Part shown: positions 1-4,874 of the stretch, piece after piece
Numbering within the stretch: position 1 is the stretch's first letter
Layout of the letters: every line of letters starts with the position of its first letter
DNA from: an uncultured Nitrososphaerota archaeon
GTDB taxonomy: Bacteria; Bacillota; Clostridia; Oscillospirales; Ruminococcaceae
Direction: 5' to 3'
Assembly: GCA_934869045.1 (NCBI GenBank)
Contig: CAKXAF010000182.1
Coordinates: 1-5,418 of the forward strand
Length of the DNA: 5,418 nucleotides
Program-made: the position numbers and the translations under genes
Notes under the pieces: generated by a model
The model's database searches: none
Seen by the model: the letters and a program-made list of their open reading frames with translations, nothing else
What the model was told of the DNA's origin: nothing

Positions 1-210
1 GCCATGAGGGGCCTCCACCATATCGCAGTTAAAGTAGTCGTACGCCATGACGGCGCAGCCCACCGGCGCAACGCCGATGGCGTCGCCCAGAACGCCCAGT
101 TCCTCCAGGCATTCCGCCACCAGCCGGTGGATGATGCCGTGGGTGCATCCGGGGCAGTAATGGGTCTCTTTATCGGTCAATCCCTTGGTCTTCTGAAACA
201 CAATGGCCAT
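1..210 (-). CDS. 2-oxoacid:ferredoxin oxidoreductase, thiamine-pyrophosphate (beta) subunit, partial
   Basis: This is the N-terminal 70 residues of the TPP-binding subunit; the rest lies beyond the left edge. With the alpha, gamma and ferredoxin subunits it decarboxylates a 2-oxoacid in the cytoplasm, forming acyl-CoA and reducing ferredoxin. The visible part carries the family's CPGCxHG-type motif (YCPGCTHG, residues 18-25) and a conserved GVAPVGCAV stretch (residues 46-54). The Mg-TPP GDG motif is not reached. The ATG at 210-208 is preceded by a strong AGGAGG (228-223) that lies inside the end of vorB. Only 2 bases separate the vorB stop from this start, which suggests translational coupling. 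The substrate (branched-chain 2-oxoacids or 2-oxoglutarate) cannot be told from this fragment. Family assignment is firm. Confidence 0.9.
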   Translation of the reverse strand, partial: MAIVFQKTKGLTDKETHYCPGCTHGIIHRLVAECLEELGVLGDAIGVAPVGCAVMAYDYFNCDMVEAPHG

Positions 211-212
211 GA

Positions 213-1274
213 TTATCGGGCACCTCCTGCCATTTTTTCGATTGCCGCCAAAACCTCGGCGGGGCTGGGCACAATGCCGCCGGTCCGCCCGAAGAACTCC
301 ACCGGGCAGGCCCCGTTGGCGGCCAGGCGGACATCCTCTACCATCTGGCCCATACTCATTTCCACCGTCAGCATCGCCTTGACGCCCTTGGCGGCAGCGG
401 CGATCTCCTTAGCAGGGAAGGGCCACAGGGTAATGGGACGGATCAGTCCAACCCGGATGCCCTTCTCCCTGGCCTTAGCCACAGCGGATTTCACCACGCG
501 GGAAGTAGCGCCGTATGCGACGACTGCGTACTCCGCATCGTCCATATCCTGTTCTTCCACCAAAACTTCCTTTTCCTTAATAACATCATAGCGTTTCTGA
601 CGCTCCACGATGGTTCTTTCCAGCTCCTGGGGCTGGAGGTAGAGGGAGTTGACGATATTGGGCTTCCGCTGGCCTTTGGTGCCGGTCAGCGCCCAAGGCT
701 TCTCATGCTCCGGGGCCGTGGCCTCCGGGAACACCACCGGCTCCATCATCTGACCCAGCATACCGTCGGCCAGGATCATAGCGGGCATCCGGTAAGTTTC
801 CGCCAGGTCGAAGGCCTTACCCATCAGGTTGACGATCTCCTGCACCGACGAAGGGGCAAAAACCAGGACCTGTCCGTCGCCGTGTCCGGGAGCCTTGGTC
901 GCCTGCCAGTAGTCCGCCTGGGAGGGCTGGATTCCGCCCAGTCCAGGGCCGCCGCGCATGACGTTGATAATCACGCAGGGAAGGTCCGAACCGATGATGT
1001 AAGAGATTCCCTCGCCCTTGAGGCTGATTCCGGGGGAGGAGGAAGAGGTCAGGCAGCGGGTTCCTGTGGAGGCACAGCCCAAAATCATGTTGATAGCGGC
1101 GACTTCACTCTCCGCCTGCAGATATGTACCGCCAATCTTCGGAAGGCGCTTGGCCATATAAGCCGCCACCTCCGTCTGAGGGGTGATGGGGTAGCCGAAG
1201 AAGTGCTTGCATCCGTTGCGGATGGCCGCCTCTGCCAGGGCCTCGTTCCCCTTCATCAAAAATTTTTCTCCCAT
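213..1274 (-). CDS. vorB: 2-oxoacid:ferredoxin oxidoreductase alpha subunit, VorB/KorA type
   Basis: The 353-residue protein is the complete alpha (pyrimidine-binding plus transketolase-C-like) subunit of a multi-subunit 2-oxoacid:ferredoxin oxidoreductase. The hallmark GYPITPQTE motif is at residues 27-35. The glutamate segment expected to contact the TPP aminopyrimidine (AESEVAAI) is at 54-61, followed by TSSSSPGISL (76-85) and RGGPGLGG (107-114). The C-terminal domain has LIRPITLWPFP (277-287). Length is normal for clostridial proteins annotated as 3-methyl-2-oxobutanoate dehydrogenase subunit VorB. The ATG at 1274 follows a purine-rich GGAAGGAA ribosome site. It lies 21 bases after the ferredoxin stop and ends 2 bases before the TPP subunit. 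The delta-alpha-beta order also matches oorDABC/korDABC 2-oxoglutarate enzymes, so the substrate is uncertain: the family is clear, the 'Vor' label is probable. Confidence 0.9.
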   Translation of the reverse strand: MGEKFLMKGNEALAEAAIRNGCKHFFGYPITPQTEVAAYMAKRLPKIGGTYLQAESEVAAINMILGCASTGTRCLTSSSSPGISLKGEGISYIIGSDLPCVIINVMRGGPGLGGIQPSQADYWQATKAPGHGDGQVLVFAPSSVQEIVNLMGKAFDLAETYRMPAMILADGMLGQMMEPVVFPEATAPEHEKPWALTGTKGQRKPNIVNSLYLQPQELERTIVERQKRYDVIKEKEVLVEEQDMDDAEYAVVAYGATSRVVKSAVAKAREKGIRVGLIRPITLWPFPAKEIAAAAKGVKAMLTVEMSMGQMVEDVRLAANGACPVEFFGRTGGIVPSPAEVLAAIEKMAGGAR

Positions 1275-1295
1275 GATGTCGTTTCCTTCCTTCCC

Positions 1296-1502
1296 TTACT
1301 TCTCGACCGTGATCACGCAGTCCGGACACATCATCCCACACATCGCGCAGCCGATGCAGTCGTCCGGGTTGACCGGGGCGGCGGGGTTGTAGCCCTTCCG
1401 GTTCAGCTTGCCCGTATCCAGAGCCAGTACCTTTTTGGGACAGACCGATACGCAGAGTCCGCAGCCCTTGCAGCGGTCCTGGTTAATGGTGACTTTTGCC
1501 AT
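1296..1502 (-). CDS. 2x[4Fe-4S] ferredoxin (delta) subunit of 2-oxoacid oxidoreductase
   Basis: This 68-residue bacterial-type ferredoxin has two CxxCxxCxxxCP cluster motifs: Cys11, 14, 17 and 21, and Cys49, 52, 55 and 59. Each should hold one [4Fe-4S] cluster. An extra Cys62 follows the second motif. Placed directly before the alpha subunit, it is the expected delta subunit, relaying electrons from the TPP site to free ferredoxin. The ATG at 1502 is chosen because it opens the typical MAKVTINQDRCKGC start and is preceded by AGAAGGA at good spacing. The frame stays open to an upstream ATG at 1583, but the added 27 residues are basic, unlike this family, and would overlap the ATPase gene. Fourth-from-the-end genes of the complex are not needed for the call; the family assignment is firm, and the partner assignment rests on gene order. 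Confidence 0.93.
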   Translation of the reverse strand: MAKVTINQDRCKGCGLCVSVCPKKVLALDTGKLNRKGYNPAAPVNPDDCIGCAMCGMMCPDCVITVEK

Positions 1503-1524
1503 TTCGATTCCTTCTTTCCTTGCT

Positions 1525-1548
1525 GCGGCATACGCAGGCGCACGCCGC
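1525..1548 (-). promoter_or_regulatory. RNA hairpin in the ATPase-ferredoxin spacer, just before the ferredoxin ribosome site
   Basis: In the minus-strand transcript the arms GCGGCGUGCG and CGUAUGCCGC pair over 10 base pairs around a CCUG tetraloop. Two of the pairs are G-U wobbles, so the stem is continuous only in RNA read from this strand. No U-tract follows, so it is not an ordinary terminator. It sits a few bases upstream of the AGAAGGA ribosome site and might set mRNA stability or translation of the downstream genes. Function is inference. Confidence 0.45.
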
Positions 1549-1556
1549 GATTCTCT

Positions 1557-1572
1557 CATACCGCAGGGTATG
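1557..1572 (-). promoter_or_regulatory. Short hairpin downstream of the ATPase stop codon
   Basis: A perfect 6-bp stem (CATACC/GGTATG) encloses a 4-base loop, 14 bases after the ATPase stop codon. It lacks a U-tract. With the larger hairpin at 1525-1548 it fills most of the 84-base spacer. This could be a processing or 3'-end-protecting element within an operon; it could also be chance. Confidence 0.3.
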
Positions 1573-1586
1573 CTTTCAAACATTGC

Positions 1587-2261
1587 TCAAAGGTTTTCCG
1601 CCTCATCCCACAGCTTTTTTACATAAACAGTCACGGGGTAAGGTTGTGGGACCCCCAGTGCGCCAAGCCGCCGGTCATAAGCGGTATAGCACATGGGGAT
1701 TCCGGCAAGCCGGGCTACCTGGGCGGCAAAATCCGCCGAATTCTCGACGGCATCACCGGATGTCTCCTGGCCCAGGTTGGAACAGTTTATCACTCCGGTA
1801 GGATGAAGCCGGGATACCGCCTCAATATCCCGCAGCACGGAAAGAGCATCCTCCGGTGTCTGGGTCAGATAGCGGTAACGGTTTACCACGTACCAAAGCT
1901 CATAACTATGGCGGGCTATCGCGGGAGCATATCGTCCCAGAGCAATCGCTCCGGCGTCGTCCCCTCCTACATCTATTATAACACATTCGCCCCCATTGTC
2001 AAAAACCGCATCCACCGCGCCTGTGAGGGCGGGGATATCCAGGTTGGAGTTGGCATAGACCGGGGATATGACCTTGATCCCCGCCTTCTCCAGCATAACG
2101 GAAAAATCCGCGCTTCGAAAGTATGGGTTCACAATATCCAGATCCACCAGTGTGACCGTTTTCCCCTGTCTTCTCTGATCCAGGGCCAAATTGACCGCAA
2201 AATTGGTCTTTCCGCTGCCGTAATGCCCGGTGATCAAATAAATCTTCCGGTTTTCTTCCAT
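1587..2261 (-). CDS. MinD/ParA-like P-loop ATPase heading the 2-oxoacid oxidoreductase operon
   Basis: The 224-residue predicted cytoplasmic protein belongs to the SIMIBI (MinD/ParA/Mrp-like) P-loop NTPases. Walker A is GHYGSGKT (residues 12-19, Lys18, Thr19). It lacks the extra signature lysine of the deviant KGGxGKT motif of true MinD/ParA. A second acidic motif, DLDIVNPYFR, spans 40-49, and Walker B is VIIDVGGDD (94-102). A GVINCSN segment near 156-162 may be the nucleotide-base contact. No CxxC cluster motif of the Mrp/NBP35 type is present, and no membrane segment or C-terminal amphipathic helix is obvious. The ATG at 2261 follows AAAGGAG (2273-2267) at 5 bases. An in-frame TTG at 2294 has no ribosome site. 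It is first in a run with ferredoxin and VorB genes. A role in maturing or regulating that enzyme is possible but unproven; I cannot assign a function. Confidence 0.85.
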   Translation of the reverse strand: MEENRKIYLITGHYGSGKTNFAVNLALDQRRQGKTVTLVDLDIVNPYFRSADFSVMLEKAGIKVISPVYANSNLDIPALTGAVDAVFDNGGECVIIDVGGDDAGAIALGRYAPAIARHSYELWYVVNRYRYLTQTPEDALSVLRDIEAVSRLHPTGVINCSNLGQETSGDAVENSADFAAQVARLAGIPMCYTAYDRRLGALGVPQPYPVTVYVKKLWDEAENL

Positions 2262-2328
2262 AAGGACTCCTTTCTTCCATTCCGGGCGGCACAAAATCCT
2301 CTGCCGGCGCCGTGTGAATATTGTTTAT

Positions 2329-2337
2329 ATTTTACCA
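2329..2337 (-). promoter_or_regulatory. Candidate extended -10 promoter element for the ATPase-oxidoreductase operon
   Basis: TGGTAAAAT reads as an extended -10 (TGn plus a one-mismatch TATAAT), about 67 bases before the ATPase start and downstream of the spo0A terminator, where a new promoter is needed. No good -35 hexamer is found 17 bases upstream, which fits an extended -10 promoter or one needing an activator. This is a prediction from sequence only. Confidence 0.4.
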
Positions 2338-2360
2338 CATTCCATTGCGAAAAGATAGCC

Positions 2361-2374
2361 CTTTTTGCAAAAAG
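2361..2374. repeat. 14-bp perfect palindrome upstream of the candidate ATPase promoter
   Basis: CTTTTTGCAAAAAG is fully self-complementary and centred about 36 bases upstream of the candidate -10. That is a plausible place for a dimeric regulator. It matches no operator I know with confidence. The region is A/T-rich, so chance is possible. Confidence 0.35.
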
Positions 2375-2499
2375 ATTATGACAAATATGCGGAGTGAAAG
2401 CCGCCTTTTTTGTTTATATTCTAAATTTATGCCATTTTTAGCAATAATTATCGGAAAGAGCCGTCCAAACCGTATCCCTTTGCCTTGGCAAAATCATTT

Positions 2500-2528
2500 A
2501 AAAAGCCCTGCCGGGCATCCGGCAGGGC
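2500..2528 (-). terminator. Rho-independent terminator of spo0A
   Basis: Read on the minus strand, a perfect 10-bp GC-rich stem (GCCCTGCCGG/CCGGCAGGGC) with a 4-base loop (ATGC) is followed directly by five T residues and an A/T-rich stretch. It starts 20 bases after the spo0A stop codon. The other strand has no U-tract, so it acts in one direction. It separates spo0A from the downstream oxidoreductase operon. Confidence 0.92.
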
Positions 2529-2548
2529 CTCTATATTGTCTCCTGATC

Positions 2549-3337
2549 TTATTGTGCGGCGCTGTTATTGTCGTCTCCCTGGATCTTCATCCGGATCTTA
2601 TCTGCGATCATGGCAATAAATTCGGAATTGGTGGGTTTGCCGCGACTGTTCTGGACTGTGTAACCAAAATAGGAATCCAGCGTATCCACATCGCCCCGAT
2701 CCCACGCAACCTCAATTGCATGACGTACGGCACGCTCCACACGGGAAGCTGTGGTGCTGAATTTTTTGGCCACCGTGGGATATAGCTGCTTGGTCACCGA
2801 GTTGATCATCGCGATATCTTTAATGGACAGCAGAATTCCTTCCCGCAAATAATGGTACCCTTTGATATGCGCCGGTACGCCGATTTGATGAATAATTTCA
2901 GTAATCATTACCTCCAGATCGTGGTCAGTGTACTTCTTTCGAACAATTGCTTTGGCCTGGGGCATTTCGAATCCGAACATCATGTCAATACGGTCGTAGA
3001 GCTCCGGCAGATTAAACGGCTCTAGCATGAAAAAGCAGTTGGGCGCCTGCATGATTTCCTTGGAAATCATCGGGTTGTCAAACGCAGAGGTTACGATAAA
3101 CCGCGGCGCATCCGCCTTTCCTTTCAGACTCCGGATAATACCGAGCGCATCCACATGGACCATAAGCGCATTCATGACCACCAGGTCGGGTTTTTCTGAA
3201 GAAATGGCGGAAAGGATTTCGAATCCATCCTTTTTGCGAAGCAACACCTCATAACCTTTTTCCCACAAAGCCTTTTGACAAATTGCTCCGAAATCAGCGG
3301 AATCATCGCTGATTAGGATTTTTTTGCGTAAATCCAA
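2549..3337 (-). CDS. spo0A: Spo0A, sporulation master transcription factor, with a degenerate receiver domain
   Basis: The 262-residue protein has a receiver domain (about 1-122) and the Spo0A-specific DNA-binding domain (about 137-252). The latter is highly conserved, including HQIGVPAHIKGYHYLREGI (150-168), the recognition-helix region SRVERAVRHAIEVAWDRG (198-215) and GKPTNSEFIA (233-242). In the receiver, the acidic pair Asp11-Asp12 and the Ser84 hydroxyl are kept. The phospho-acceptor position is Asn56 (codon AAT at 3172-3170), within NALMVH where Spo0A normally has D-I-I-M-P-H, and the beta-5 lysine is Glu106 (codon GAG). The conserved Pro and Gly of that loop are Val60 and Ala64. Phosphotransfer chemistry therefore looks lost. 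Position after spoIVB marks this as the orthologue rather than a stray paralogue. I chose the TTG at 3337 because TCCTCC/GGAGGA precedes it by 7 bases. An ATG at 3352, adding five residues, lacks a ribosome site. Confidence 0.95.
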   Translation of the reverse strand: MDLRKKILISDDSADFGAICQKALWEKGYEVLLRKKDGFEILSAISSEKPDLVVMNALMVHVDALGIIRSLKGKADAPRFIVTSAFDNPMISKEIMQAPNCFFMLEPFNLPELYDRIDMMFGFEMPQAKAIVRKKYTDHDLEVMITEIIHQIGVPAHIKGYHYLREGILLSIKDIAMINSVTKQLYPTVAKKFSTTASRVERAVRHAIEVAWDRGDVDTLDSYFGYTVQNSRGKPTNSEFIAMIADKIRMKIQGDDNNSAAQ

Positions 3338-3344
3338 GCATGCT

Positions 3345-3350
3345 TCCTCC
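3345..3350 (-). promoter_or_regulatory. Ribosome binding site deciding the spo0A TTG start
   Basis: GGAGGA lies 7 bases upstream of TTG 3337-3335. It would fall inside the coding region if the in-frame ATG at 3352 were used, and that ATG is preceded only by a non-SD stretch (TTTGAAATGA). This favours the TTG start. Confidence 0.6.
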
Positions 3351-3359
3351 ATTCATTTC

Positions 3360-3394
3360 AAACTATCGCGGGATTCGCGATTTATTCATAGTTT
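3360..3394. repeat. Nested inverted repeat in the spo0A promoter-leader region
   Basis: Two symmetric pairs are nested. The outer arms are AAACTAT (3360-3366) and ATAGTTT (3388-3394). The inner arms are ATCGCG (3365-3370) and CGCGAT (3376-3381) around a 5-base loop. The outer right arm overlaps the candidate spo0A -10, so as DNA this could be an operator. If transcription starts near 3383, only the inner hairpin would appear in the mRNA, about 15 bases before the ribosome site. Confidence 0.5.
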
Positions 3395-3418
3395 AACACA
3401 ATATCTTTAAAATTTCAA
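3390..3418 (-). promoter_or_regulatory. Candidate sigma-A promoter of spo0A
   Basis: TTGAAA (3418-3413) and TAAACT (3395-3390) are spaced by exactly 17 bases, with a TG dinucleotide one base upstream of the -10 (extended -10). The predicted start, near 3383, is about 46 bases before the TTG codon. The -35 overlaps a TGTTGAA sequence (3420-3414), a one-mismatch Spo0A box, as seen at Spo0A-activated sigma-A promoters. No convincing sigma-H promoter was found. Confidence 0.5.
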
Positions 3419-3472
3419 CATTTTTTCTGCACAAAAAATATCAATAAAATTGACATAATTTCTCTTTGTTCG

Positions 3473-3489
3473 TGTTGAATTTTATCGAA
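3473..3489 (+). promoter_or_regulatory. Tandem Spo0A-box-like sites between spoIVB and spo0A
   Basis: TGTTGAA (3473-3479) and TATCGAA (3483-3489) are each one mismatch from the 0A box TGTCGAA. They lie in the same orientation with a 3-base gap, giving 10-bp centre-to-centre phasing. That is the arrangement of the tandem boxes in the B. subtilis abrB operator bound by a Spo0A dimer. The sites lie about 90-105 bases upstream of the predicted spo0A start. Site identity is inference from consensus. Confidence 0.4.
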
Positions 3490-3497
3490 TTCTCTGG

Positions 3498-4730
3498 CTA
3501 GGCGGCAAGTCCAGCCAATTCCAAAACTTTTTCGCAATTTCCGAGCATATTCTCCGAAAAAATGCCATATCCCCGCGTGGGATCATTTACCAGAACATGG
3601 GTCACAGCCCCAGCTAATTTCCCGTTTTGCAGGATTGGGCTGCCGCTCATCCCCTGAACAATCCCACCGGTCAATTCCAGCAATTTCGGGTCCGTTATGC
3701 GTACAATCATGTTTTTTGTGGGAGTGTTGTCACCCAGATTCACCTTTTCAATTACGATGTCGTAAAGCGCCGGAATTGCCCCTTCCACTGTCGTCAGGAT
3801 CTGGGCGGGACCTTCCTTCACCTCCTGCCGGAAGCAGAGGGGGACAGCCTCCGTTCCAACGGCGGGGTTTTTAGCCAGAGTCCCATAAACCCCGGTTTCA
3901 TTGTTCAGGTACAGTGTTCCGCAGGAAAAGCTGGAAAGAAAGCTGCCCTGCAGCTCGCCCGGTGTGCCGACCTGCCCCTTTTGGACGCCGTTGATGTGGA
4001 CCGGGACCACCTCTCCGCTGGACAGCGGCATGGTCTCCCCCGTGTCCACGTCACAGACGGCATGCCCCAAGCCTCCAAATACCCCTGTCGCAGGGTCATA
4101 AAATGTCACCGTTCCGATTCCAGCTGAAGAATCCCGGACCCAGATCCCGCAGCGGTATTCTCCGTCCGCGACGCTTTTCACCGGTGTGACCGAGATGGTC
4201 ATCTCCATGCCGTCCCGGCGAACCGTCAGGGCCACAGCGCGGCCTCCTGTCATACGGATTCGCTCAGTCAGCTCCTGATTGCTGGATACGGCCGTTTTGT
4301 TGGCTGCAAGGATTACGTCGCCTTTCCGCAGGCCGGCTTCTCTGGCTGGATAGGTGGTCCCCGTGCTGGATTCCACGGGGTTCAGCCCCACGACAACCAC
4401 GCCGTCGGTTAACATTTTCAGTCCAAAAGGGGTTCCGCAGGGGACCACGTACTGCTCTTTCACCTGATGCAGATACGTGTTTTTAATAGGGATCACTCCC
4501 AAAAGCTTCAGCGGCGTCTCACGGGAAAGCGACGTACTGGTTCCAGCATGTCTTTCCTGCTGCGGCTTGCTTTCAGCCTGGACAGACGGTAGCTGCCTCA
4601 TGGAAAAATTTTTGGTGTCAGATACATAAAAGCTGTCCGGTATTTCATAATTGAGATAAGTAACGAATCCCATCACCGCGATTGTGACAATTGCGGCGAA
4701 AAGCGATACGGTACGGATTACCTTGCGCAT
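3498..4730 (-). CDS. spoIVB: SpoIVB, PDZ-containing serine peptidase of the sigma-K checkpoint
   Basis: The 410-residue protein matches SpoIVB in length and architecture. A short basic N-terminus and one membrane segment (about 6-26) would export it from the forespore into the intermembrane space. A PDZ domain (about 105-185) precedes the SpoIVB peptidase S55 domain. Catalytic His223 lies in GGLGHAVCD and Ser362 in GIVQGMSGSP. Asp347 in ITDPKLLELTGG sits 15 residues before the serine, the spacing of the B. subtilis triad. The C-terminal THVLVNDPTRGYGIF signature (377-391) is also present. In B. subtilis SpoIVB cleaves SpoIVFA, releasing SpoIVFB to process pro-sigma-K. Whether that target exists here is unknown, since many Clostridia have altered sigma-K control. 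The ATG at 4730 follows GGAGGG (4745-4740) at 9 bases; the frame extends upstream to 4802 without a better start. No terminator separates it from spo0A, so read-through is possible. Confidence 0.97.
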   Translation of the reverse strand: MRKVIRTVSLFAAIVTIAVMGFVTYLNYEIPDSFYVSDTKNFSMRQLPSVQAESKPQQERHAGTSTSLSRETPLKLLGVIPIKNTYLHQVKEQYVVPCGTPFGLKMLTDGVVVVGLNPVESSTGTTYPAREAGLRKGDVILAANKTAVSSNQELTERIRMTGGRAVALTVRRDGMEMTISVTPVKSVADGEYRCGIWVRDSSAGIGTVTFYDPATGVFGGLGHAVCDVDTGETMPLSSGEVVPVHINGVQKGQVGTPGELQGSFLSSFSCGTLYLNNETGVYGTLAKNPAVGTEAVPLCFRQEVKEGPAQILTTVEGAIPALYDIVIEKVNLGDNTPTKNMIVRITDPKLLELTGGIVQGMSGSPILQNGKLAGAVTHVLVNDPTRGYGIFSENMLGNCEKVLELAGLAA

Positions 4731-4745
4731 ACAATCTCTCCCTCC

Positions 4746-4760
4746 GCGCCCAAACGGCGC
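4746..4760 (-). promoter_or_regulatory. Small hairpin abutting the spoIVB ribosome site
   Basis: GCGCC and GGCGC form a 5-bp GC-only stem around a 5-base loop, ending directly at the GGAGGG ribosome site (4745-4740). It leaves the site itself unpaired. It may keep the site exposed or protect the 5' end. It is short, so it may be incidental. Confidence 0.3.
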
Positions 4761-4765
4761 ATCCA

Positions 4766-4795
4766 TAATATGTGGAGGGGCGGGGAAGAATATCA
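4766..4795 (-). promoter_or_regulatory. Candidate forespore (sigma-G type) promoter of spoIVB
   Basis: CATATTA (4772-4766) fits the sigma-G -10 consensus CATnnTA. A TGATAT (4795-4790), a weak match to the sigma-G -35 (TGnATA-like), lies 17 bases upstream. B. subtilis spoIVB is transcribed by sigma-F and sigma-G, so a forespore promoter is expected here, after the pfk terminator. The weak -35 limits confidence. Confidence 0.35.
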
Positions 4796-4843
4796 GAGGC
4801 AAGAACCACCACCTCCGGAAAATCCAATGGCGGCGGCGCCTGG

Positions 4844-4874
4844 CAGTTTCCGCAAAAAAAAGAGACGGAAACTG
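4844..4874. repeat. Inverted repeat competing with the pfk terminator stem
   Basis: CAGTTTCCG (4844-4852) and CGGAAACTG (4866-4874) are perfect 9-bp complements flanking the T-tract of the adjacent terminator. The arm at 4866-4874 also contains most of the terminator's second arm, so the two hairpins cannot form at once. Because the far arm is transcribed only after the T-tract, it may act after termination, or be a relic of local duplication of a CGGAAA motif. Confidence 0.4.

Noticed and set aside
1503..1583. A 27-residue N-terminal extension of the ferredoxin from ATG 1583
   Set aside because: The internal ATG at 1502 has a ribosome site and the typical ferredoxin start. The extension overlaps the ATPase stop and covers two RNA hairpins.
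2262..2294. A longer ATPase start at TTG 2294
   Set aside because: No ribosome site precedes it, while ATG 2261 has AAAGGAG at ideal spacing and homology begins shortly after it.
705..2381. A 558-codon open frame on the plus strand, and the plus-strand frame at 4-591
   Set aside because: Both lie antisense to well-supported genes (vorB, ferredoxin, ATPase) and their translations are low-complexity, His/Arg-rich and unlike any family. They are shadows of high-GC minus-strand codons.
2505..2528. A terminator acting on the plus strand at the spo0A terminator stem
   Set aside because: The stem is symmetric, but no T-tract follows it in the plus direction and there is no plus-strand gene to terminate.
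3376..3410. A sigma-H promoter for spo0A (AAAGATATT with a downstream GAAT)
   Set aside because: The -35 has two mismatches from the RNAGGAWWW pattern and the spacing to GAAT is too short. The sigma-A-like pair in the same stretch fits better.
3476..3491. A weak stem (GAATT/AATTC) after spoIVB as a terminator
   Set aside because: It is only five A/T-rich pairs with no T-tract, and the same bases form the tandem 0A-like boxes.
4731..4802. A longer SpoIVB start at ATG 4802
   Set aside because: It would add a Pro/Gly-rich stretch before the basic residues and membrane segment. ATG 4730 has a strong ribosome site and gives the normal N-terminus.
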